A DNA stretch of 64,000 nt from the NCBI GenBank assembly GCA_029204225.1, contig CM055112.1:21890578-21954577 (forward strand), written 5' to 3'. The notes beneath the pieces are model-generated. The model was not told the DNA's origin, ran no database searches, and saw nothing but the letters and a program-made list of their open reading frames with translations. The translations under genes were made by a program, and so were the position numbers. This DNA comes from Diphasiastrum complanatum. Its lineage: Eukaryota; Streptophyta; Lycopodiopsida; Lycopodiales; Lycopodiaceae. Positions 56,130 through 64,000 of the stretch are shown here, piece after piece (position 1 is the first letter of the stretch; the number at the start of each line of letters is the position of its first letter).

Positions 56130-56660
56130 TGAAGGTATTGGATTTAGCTGCCTTCAAAGCTGCAAGGACGCTCTTAAGAGCGTGGGTTGCGTTCTTCCTG
56201 TGCTGAATAAGTATTTCTGTGACAGCTGCAGGAGTCAGATTCACCCCTTCCATTTCTCGTTCGATATCATCAAATAGATCATCCTCTAACACCTCAAGGT
56301 AAGTCTTAGACAGCAGCTTGAATGCAGAGAACGTGCAGTAGGACAAGAAAATATGCATGTCCATGCTTCCAGCGCGTAGCAGCGCAGGGTCGAGTTTCTC
56401 AAAATGATTAGTGGTGAATATGAAGATTCGCTCACTTCCACAGCTCGACCAAAGGCCGTCGGTAAAGTTCAACAATCCTGAAAGAGTGACTTGACTAGTC
56501 CTCTTCCTGTTTCCCATCGTCTTTTGAATTTAGCCTCTGTCTGAAAGACTTATTGCAGGCACGTACGATCAGAGTTAATGGTACGATTAGGCCGATCCAG
56601 CGAGCAATCTATGTCTTCGATAACAATAATAGACTTATTAGTTGTCTTCATGGAATTGTC
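56077..56660 (-). pseudogene. AAA-type ATPase fragment (BCS1/AATP1-like)
   Basis: The minus strand begins KSIIVIEDIDCSLDRPNRT (Walker B with the ED pair). It meets a stop (DRTCLQ-stop), then continues from 56517 as TLSGLLNFTDGLWSSCGSER, FTTNHFEKLDPALLRAGSMD and FKLLSKTYLEVLEDDLFDDI, ending in a C-terminal helical tail. This is the second half of the AAA domain of the plant BCS1-like membrane ATPase family. Walker A and the N-terminal membrane region are missing. The conserved GRMD arginine is Ser (GSMD), so even an intact copy would probably be inactive. It follows a gypsy fragment in the same orientation at about 56650. Confidence 0.85.
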
Positions 56661-58137
56661 ACCATGCGTGTCGCCCAATCATGTACTGCTTTAGCAGCTC
56701 GTAGCCAGGGTCGGCCCAATAGGACCGGATAGACATCTGAACCAATGGGTAACCTCATGACAACAAAATTCAAAAGAAACTTCAATCCTTTAATATAGAT
56801 AGGAATCTTTCGAATTTCCCCGGCTGGAGAATCACGCTTGGTTAGCCATACATATTACCAAATTGCTCTTGTGCAACGTGATGTTCTTCAATTTGCTATA
56901 AGTTTCCTCCGAGATGATGTGCACTCCCGCACCACCATCGATTTGAAATCCCTTGATATTCAATCCTTGAATATCGACTTCCAATGTAGGAACAATATCT
57001 TGTTCCATGGATTGAACAATCTCATTGACTGGCATAGGAGGAAGTCCTTCCGACATCTCAATTCCTGGTAACTTCAATCATATAGATTTTGCCAAATACG
57101 GTGTGATTTGCATCAACTGGCCTACTATCATCTGAAATTTATAGTTATGCACAAATTTGGCAATCTGGTTCGCCACAACATCTACCAACTCACGAGAAGA
57201 ATTTGATCCCTGTGGTTGGAGTAATTGTTCCAGTACATTTTGAGTAACTTTGGCCATCTGACCAATATCGGACTTAACAACCCGACTAGTGCTTGGTCCA
57301 ACGTCCTCCACACCTTCCTCCTGAATTATCGCCTTTCCTTTACTCTTACATGACGAGTGATCGCTTGCACATCAATTAATGGTGGTTCTTCAACTGTAAT
57401 CACCTGTACAGGTGCATGTTGCTCAGGAGCATTCATCCCGCCTTGATTTTGGGGTGGATTTTGCACAGTGTTTTGATCATTGAAACAATTATTAAGTCGC
57501 GGTGGTGGCAATCCTCTTTCTAGGTTCCCGACACACTGCCGATGATATGCCACACAACTAAAATAACGGTGACCCCTCTGACTGCAAAAATTGCAGATAT
57601 CATCTGGCAGATCTGGTCGATAACGCACTTGTCGTTGAAATCGCTGTGGTTGCATCTGATTCTCTTGCTGATAAGGGCCTTGATATGCCTGCATTTGCGG
57701 CGGCATCGGTTGTAGCGATGGTTGCTGATATTGAGGCTGTTGCATTTGCGGTTGTTGCATTTGTAGTGGTTGTGGTTGGTGTGCTTGGATTGCATCCCCC
57801 AGCTCCGAAACTCTTGCAATCCATATTGTGAGTACCACTGTAAGGCATTTCCTTTCAATGTGGTTGGAAATAGTTCCAATTTTAGAATGTCTTCCACTTC
57901 ACGATTTGCCTGACAAACCGTCATGAACTGGTGAATGTGCATGTCGGGATCATCGTGCTTCTTACCTTTAAAACACTGGAATACAGCTGCCCGAGTACGG
58001 CCTATTGAAACAGCCTCCATTCCGTGTAGAATTGTAGATTTTCCCAAATCCGAATAGCTAGCATTTGTAGACATTAGAGGAAACTCCACTTCCTCCTCTG
58101 CTAACTCTACCCACAATTCAAATTCGTTCCACTCCAA
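56651..58137 (-). pseudogene. Ty3/gypsy gag-protease relic
   Basis: Minus-strand pieces in order: gag core FKGKKHDDPDMHIHQFMTVC and LELFPTTLKGNALQWYSQY (57520-58137); a Gln-rich spacer and zinc knuckle CNFCSQRGHRYFSC (57326-57838); a linker (57078-57311); the retropepsin-like FQIDGGAGVHIISEETYSKL (56832-57077); then in another frame LPIGSDVYPVLLGRPWLRAA (about 56740-56670). The protease has Asp-Gly-Gly where active enzymes have Asp-Ser/Thr-Gly, as in some plant gypsy relatives. RT and integrase are absent. Several frameshifts. Confidence 0.8.
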
Positions 58138-58139
58138 AA

Positions 58140-58940
58140 TATGCTACCACAAAGAAATGGTCCCAACAACGGAACCAAAAAGGTGTTAGGGGTGTGTTTT
58201 AATCCCTTAACTCCCAGTTCTCAATTACGACAACGGAACCCTCAAAGTTAACAAGAATCCAATAACAATAACAACAACAATATATGTCCAACAACAATAT
58301 CTATCCAACAACATCAAACCAATTAAACAAATGTAAACCATTGCAAACTACTGTTCATACGATAATTAACCTGATTTTATGTAAATATCTAACAACCATG
58401 CTCACAACACCCAACATATAACAGTGTAATAGTCAATTTCAGAAGTAACAGCTGATACACAATATTCAGTGCCTACATGCTAGTTGCTCAAAAGGTCTTA
58501 AGCAAGGTAACACTCTCTTGCTGCCTGCAACTCACAAGAAGATTGAACTAAGTATAACCAGTAGTTGGCTCTCACCCTTTGTCTCCTGAATATGCTACTG
58601 CCTGAACAGTCCAGTATTCAAAAGCCCCCCTTCTAGCTTCAAATGCCCTATTTAGCTTCCTGTGAAAACACCACAATTTCCTATCGCCCTTCATTGTAAT
58701 GACCGTAAATGGTCGTTCCATCTTCCCGTTCAGCACCGTAATCGATGATACTACGGTCACTTACGGTCTGTTCAACTACCCGTCACAACTTCTCCTTGAA
58801 TATGACTTAACATAACATTCTACTTACAACGACACTTCCTACACATCTAACTAATTGTGCCTATCCACTTCGTAATAATCAACTTACAATCTACACCCCC
58901 TAAACATAATTACACTTTCAACATTTAATAATTACATTGG
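58140..58940. other. Possible leader or LTR remnant of the gypsy relic; no gene
   Basis: AT-rich DNA without recognised coding sequence or paired terminal repeats. Confidence 0.4.
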
Positions 58941-58943
58941 TTC

Positions 58944-60245
58944 TTGGCCCAGTACATGTCACAAATGGTCATATTGACCCTTAGCCCCACATGCATCTAT
59001 GACAAGCACTCTAGAAGCAAGTTTCCCAAAGCACATTCCATCAAAACAAAGCATGTATTAGATCTTGTACATAGCGATCTTTGTGGTCCAATTCCAACTC
59101 TATCCTTAGGAGATGCAATTTATTTTATCACTTTCATAGATGATTATTCTAGATGGTCGATAGTCATGTTCATTAAGCACAAATCAGAAGCCTTTGAATG
59201 CTTCAAGAGATTCAAGGCAACGGTTGAGACTCAAACATCAACAAAAGTGAAAGCTCTCCGAACTGATGGTGGCGGCGAATACCTCTCTAACGAGATGTGC
59301 GACTACATGGCTGAGCATGGTATTAGAAGACAGCTCACAACTTCCTATTCACCTCAACAGAATGGGATTGCAGAAAGGAAGAATCGAACTTTTCTCAATT
59401 CAGCCAGATCCATGCTACACCAATCACATCTACCTGTGAAGTTCTGGACAGAAGCTACTACCACAACATGTTACGTGTAGAATAGATCCAACACCAAAGC
59501 TGTCAACAACAAAATTTCTTATGGATACAAGCCTAGTGGACAAATAAATTTATTTTCGTTGGCTATCCCGATGAACATAAAGCTTACAATGTTTATGATC
59601 CATCCACCAATGTAGTATTTGTCTCTAGGGATGTAATCTTTCAAGAACATACATACTATGCTTTTAAACAGCCATCGATAAACGATGCTATGTCATTTCA
59701 TCCTATTTTACGTAGCATGGATTCTTCCACTGTTGATGTTCCTTCTACAGAACCTACAGCTACAGCTATAGAAGCCGAGCAGCCGATAGTACCTGTCATC
59801 AGACCAGACCAAGCTAGCTCAAGCCGACAGTACATGTCATCAGAAAAGACCAGACCAAACTAGCTCAACCAAATCTGGAGAAATTAAAAAAGAAGCATCA
59901 TCGTATCCTGGTCAACCAAACGTCCGCAGATCCTCACGGACTCGGATAGTTCTTGAGAGGTAGACACCTGAATCATTCTGGACTTCATCAGAAGAACCAG
60001 AGAGCCTAGCCGAAGCAATTAACTCCAAGGATGCTGTGAAGTGGCAAGAAGCTATGGAAAGCAAGTACAACTCACTTTTGACGAAGACACTGGTCGACTT
60101 CCCCACTCAGAAGAGAGTTATCAACAACAAGTGGATCTTCAAGAAGAAGATCAACTCTGATGGTTCCATAGCAAAATGGAAAGCACAGCTGGTGGCTAAA
60201 GGATTCACTCAAGTCCAAGGAGTGGATTATCAAGAAATTTTTACT
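58944..60245 (+). pseudogene. Ty1/copia fragment: integrase to RT start
   Basis: The plus strand reads VLDLVHSDLCGP (first catalytic Asp), FITFIDDYSRW, RTDGGGEYLSNEM (second Asp), SPQQNGIAERKNRTF (Glu), then a TAG at 59480. Decayed integrase C-terminus and linker follow, and finally the RT start NNKWIFKKKINSDGSIAKWK and VDYQEIF, cut at about 60245. All three integrase acidic residues are intact, but the gene is broken. Confidence 0.82.
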
Positions 60246-60249
60246 GTTA

Positions 60250-62130
60250 GGCTTTTTCCTCACCGTGGGATCAACATAGGGAAGGAAATAACTTAACAGC
60301 ACTTCCAATATCATGCTACTACGAGGATGGCACATGTCTCAAACTCGGTTCTAAACTAGCGATCCCAGACACGTTTTATCAACCAAACCGTACCCTCACA
60401 GTTAATAGAGGGTTTCCAATCCTCTAAAGATATAACTGTTGAAGGGGTATACAATTATTCTCAATCACCTTTCTATCTCACTTGCCTATGGAACTCGTCA
60501 GCTGTTCACCAATCATACTCATCAAAGTTCTCTCCCTAAGCTATTTCAAACATTTGTACTATTGGGAGAACTTGGTGATTGTAATGGAATCTCTAGCGAA
60601 AGTTGTGTCACTTCTATATAGCGGGTGGATAAAGCATCATTAAGGCACTAGTGAGTTTGTGGACTTCAAAGTAACTACAGTCTCCACAATGTTGTAATCT
60701 GATCAAGATGTCACCAGGATATAGGTAATGATATATCTTAGAAAAATAGAAATAATGGCTTGTGGTTCCCCCTCGAATCAATTGACAAACATAAGACGGT
60801 ATAAAATCGAGGACTGTCATATAGACCTCTGACCTACTTCAAGTAGCAAATTGTAATGGAACCTGAGATTCAAAATAGTTGGTATGGTACGGAAATGTCT
60901 ACGTTTTCATCAGGATTCTATCCCCTACAATAGGATCAAAATCATGACATCTCTTGTTCTCCTTAGATATATGATGGGTAAAATGCAAGGCTTGATCGAT
61001 TCCATTATCTCCTCGAGTTTCGATGCTCCCAAAAGAGAGTCTATATGCTGATGATACATGATTTTCAACCCGACTAACAAGACAATGTTCAAGTGAGATG
61101 TACTAGTATAAGGAATGTCAGGTCCTAGCGAAAGATTCGGATGGAACATCTTCCCCAATGATAGCTCAGAATTTTGTGATGCATGGAATATCTCTCCTAT
61201 ATTGATAGTTTCTCATTTTCTCAAAACACACCACACTCTCTAGAAAAGGATTAGAATTCGAATATCTCGAGAATGGTGATAATTTATAATGGGCAAAATA
61301 AGGGGGTCTGGGCATCTTATGATTTTCACCTAGATGTGTGACTCCTAGGATAGATATAATCCTTTGTCGATATATCAATTTTGAACTGATCAGTATCCCG
61401 ATGTTCAAAATACAATGTATCGACATAGGGAATACCTGGTCCTATGGGAAGATTTAACCGCAACATCGAAATGATTTTCTAGAGTACTCTAAGCCATACA
61501 TCCAATAGTTTCCTCAATTTTTAACAAGAGTTGTAAGATCTGTCTTTTCACTCTCTAATGATTTGGTATTCTCATCTCCTGGTGACACATAATAGATTCT
61601 TCAATTTATAAGGAAAGGTTTTTCTAGTGTAGTATCCAATCCCTAAACATCTCAGTTTTCAGATGTTCGATAGTGAGAGACTAGGAACTGTATATTCCAA
61701 CGGGGTATCCTAGCCACTGTGGCCCTAAGTGAATATGCCAGTAGGTTGAGTTTTTAGCTCTAAATGGTATATTCCAACCATGTCGAGTATAGACCTACCT
61801 CTTGTATTCCAAGGAGATAGGGTGAGATTACCATTTAAACATACAGAGGCACATATATGATTCAAATCTCTATTTCAATGATGATTTAGTAGAACATTTC
61901 TTAATTCACATCAAGACACCAAAGTACTCAATAACATTCTCAAGGGAAATACAAGATTCATCACTGTATGCAAAAGAGTGATACCTGAGATTAGTTGATG
62001 GTTCCTTCTCCAATCGGCCCATCAAGAAATCTGAGACCCGAGAGGGTTCTTTTCTCTGACGACTCCATCTTGTGATTTGGATAGTGATGTGGCTCAAGGT
62101 ATGATGGTCAAGAATGATTGACAATTTATT
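60250..62130. repeat. Repeat-rich non-coding DNA with a degenerate ~330-bp repeat
   Basis: Blocks at about 60917-61165 and 61255-61480 share order and wording (AGGATCAAAATC/AGGATTAGAATTCG, TATGATTTTCA-like, CAATGT-TC, GGTCCTA, GGAACATC/CAACATCG), with weaker traces at 61540-61700. It may be the LTR of an old element. No gene recognised. Confidence 0.4.
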
Positions 62131-62146
62131 TTTTCTTTCAACTTTC

Positions 62147-62320
62147 TGAAGTGCTATGAAATGCAGGGTCAGATCATCGAAATTCTCTCTGAAGTGCGAT
62201 GGAATGCAGGGTCAGATTGTAGAAACTCTCTCTCTTCAACTCTTTGAAGTGCGATGGAATGCAGAGTCAGATTGTAGAAACACTCTCTCTTCAACTCTCT
62301 GAAGTGCGATGGAATGGGTG
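62147..62320. repeat. 55-bp minisatellite, about four copies
   Basis: GAAGTGC(G/T)ATG(G/A)AATG starts at 62148, 62191, 62246 and 62301; the last three are spaced exactly 55 bases apart. Confidence 0.85.
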
Positions 62321-62576
62321 CATTTCTGACTTCTTAGCTCTCTTTGAACTCTTTGTAGGCTCAGAGATGAAAACACGATTTCCAGAGACAGCATATAATC
62401 TCTGAGTGTCTTCTGGTTGCTACAAACAACGCTTCTTCAATGCATTTGCTTAGATAGTAGTAGAGCATGCCTTAGGAGTAGCATTCATCACTCAGAACTC
62501 TGCATTATTCATTCTGCAACTTCTTTAAAAATCAGAATGATGAAGGCAAAATACTCTTCTTCTGGCAGAAATTAGC

Positions 62577-62820
62577 ACTCATTCATTCATTGTAAATGGT
62601 AAATCAATAAAGTACTCTCAAAGGGCTTCTCTGTCAACGATGAAGGCCAGAAACTTCTCAAAGGAACCTCCTCTGTCTGCGATGGATGGGCAGAAGAGTG
62701 ATACTCATTCATTCATTGTGAATGTTAAATCAATAAAGTACTCTCAAAGGGCTTTTCTGTAGCGATGAAGGCCAAAAACTTCTCCTTTGTCTGCGATGGA
62801 TGACAGAAACAGATTGTAGT
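62577..62820. repeat. 126-bp tandem duplication
   Basis: ACTCATTCATTCATTG begins at 62577 and again at 62703. Shared wording continues through AAATCAATAAAGTACTCTC and CTGCGATGGATG, with small deletions in the second copy. Confidence 0.8.
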
Positions 62821-63199
62821 TTGGGATATATGAGGATCTGTACTCAGAGGTATGAGAAATGGCAGGAGCAAACCAATGCTTAGAATCCACTCATGAATAG
62901 AGGTGACCTATGCCTACACAAAGAATAATGCAATGATGATGATCTGATCTGTATTCTCAGAAAATAATGAGGGCTTCATAGTTACTTGTACCAATGATCT
63001 GGACAAGTAATTCTCTTTCAAAGGCCTATTCTTATGAAGCTTAGATACAATACACTCTTCAAAGGTGGAGTATTGGTCTCACATCCTATCCTTTAAGAAT
63101 AATAATTTGAGAATGAGACTCTATCACTCATACTTCTTACTGCACAAACATTGTAAGAGTCTCAGTTCACATAATCCCTCAAGAAAACAACATTTCAAT

Positions 63200-63632
63200 T
63201 TATCAAAGAATAAACAACTCTCATGATGGACCTTCATCAAGTCAAAAGCCAAGGAGAACATCAAGGGAAAGACAAGTACCTTCAAGGCTCACATATGATG
63301 CAAAGAGTAAGCAAATAGTTTCTGGAAATTATGTTGCTTTCCTAACCTCTTTTGATAAACTTACAAGTGTAGATGAAGCAAGGAAAGAAGAGAAGTGGAT
63401 CCAAGCAATGGATCTTGAGTATCAAGCTCTTATGAAGAATGGATCATGGAGATTGGTGAAGTTGTCTAAGGACAAGAAAGCTATTGGATGCAAATGGATC
63501 TTCAAGGTGAAGACAAACCAAGATGGATCTATCAACAAGTACAAGGCAAGGTTAGTGGCAAAAGGATATGCTTAACAACAAGGGATTGACTATGATGAGA
63601 CCTTTGCACCCGTGGCAAAGATAGTAAGCATT
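63200..63632 (+). pseudogene. Ty1/copia RT N-terminal fragment
   Basis: The plus strand reads SSQKPRRTSRERQVPSRLTY (linker end), FLTSFDKLTSVDEARKEEKW, GCKWIFKVKTNQDGSINKYK and ARLVAKGYA. A TAA follows at about 63574, then QQGIDYDETFAPVAKIVSIR, where similarity ends. Confidence 0.85.
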
Positions 63633-64000
63633 CGAGTCGTCCGTGGCCTCAAAGATGAATATAAAGTAGAGGTCCAGAGAAACTCGCCTACTACCCTTGA
63701 GCAAGCTCTCAGATATGCTCAAATCTATGATGATTCAGTGGGTAGGAAGAGGGCGAGACAACAACCACTTTCTGAGCAGCCTTCTCAGAAAGACTTTCAA
63801 TTTAAAAAGAAATTTTTAAAAAGAAAGAAAGAAGATAAATTTAAAGGTGAAGCTCCTCAGAAACGCCCTTCACTCATACAGCCCTTAAAACCAGATGATT
63901 TTGAGAAAGCCAAACAAGAACGTTTGTGCTTTGTGTGTATGGGCAAGGGACACACAGTCAGACAGTGTCCCAAGGAGCCTTTCACTAAAAAAGATAAGAA
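63633..64000 (+). pseudogene. Ty3/gypsy gag C-terminal fragment, continues past the window
   Basis: Directly in frame after the copia piece: VVRGLKDEYKVEVQRNSPTT, LEQALRYAQIYDDS, a basic stretch, then the zinc knuckle CFVCMGKGHTVRQC and KEPFTKKDKK at the window end. This is gypsy-type gag (the GL...K...P.TL..A pattern then CCHC). It is open to the window edge. Confidence 0.8.

Overview
This is nuclear DNA of a land plant. The evidence is two intron-containing plant genes (a nuclear-encoded plastid ribosomal protein L24 and a KUP/HAK/KT potassium transporter), Ty1/copia elements primed by initiator-Met tRNA, and Ty3/gypsy, LINE and DNA-transposon relics. Very long pure (GA)n/(TC)n tracts recur throughout. 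A fungal-looking secreted protein gene and a broken HUH (Rep-like) endonuclease suggest a seed-free plant such as a fern, lycophyte or bryophyte, but that is inference only.

Layout. 1-5.1 kb: low-gene DNA with one intact intronless gene (2518-3249, minus) for a secreted cysteine-rich protein; it has a TATA box and a triplicated 34-bp promoter element. 5.1-14.4 kb: microsatellites, two copies of a dispersed repeat that ends in a GA tract, an unrecognised broken protein gene, a copia gag scrap, a frameshifted HUH-endonuclease gene beside an ~830-bp homopurine tract, and exon-like relics. 14.4-26.7 kb: two nested Ty1/copia elements. The outer one (minus) is degenerate, with 276-bp LTRs about 3.6% diverged and target duplication GGAAA. 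The inner one (plus) has 862-bp LTRs with one difference seen, target duplication GGAAG and an intact 1,326-residue polyprotein; it sits inside the outer zinc-knuckle codons. 26.7-31.9 kb: GA tracts, a five-copy CACGTG cluster, scrambled copia pieces and a 57-bp minisatellite.

31.97-39.59 kb: plastid L24 gene, four exons, 203 residues; its 6.1-kb second intron carries an antisense copia relic and a LINE relic. 41.98-42.08 kb: a 71-bp tRNA-like retroposon between perfect 17-bp repeats. 43.6-47.2 kb: complete eight-exon KUP/HAK/KT gene on minus, about 795 residues. 47.9-64 kb: a MITE candidate, tandem duplications, an LTR-like segment with a perfect 13-bp palindrome, and relics of copia, a DUF4216-type transposon-associated protein, gypsy gag-protease and an AAA-ATPase gene. 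The window ends in an in-frame join of a copia reverse-transcriptase fragment to a gypsy gag fragment.

Only three host genes look functional (secreted protein, L24, KUP). They are not an operon or pathway: L24 acts in plastid translation, KUP in membrane potassium transport, and the secreted protein probably outside the cell. Most remaining sequence with recognisable structure is mobile-element DNA and simple repeats. The least familiar item is the HUH-endonuclease relic.
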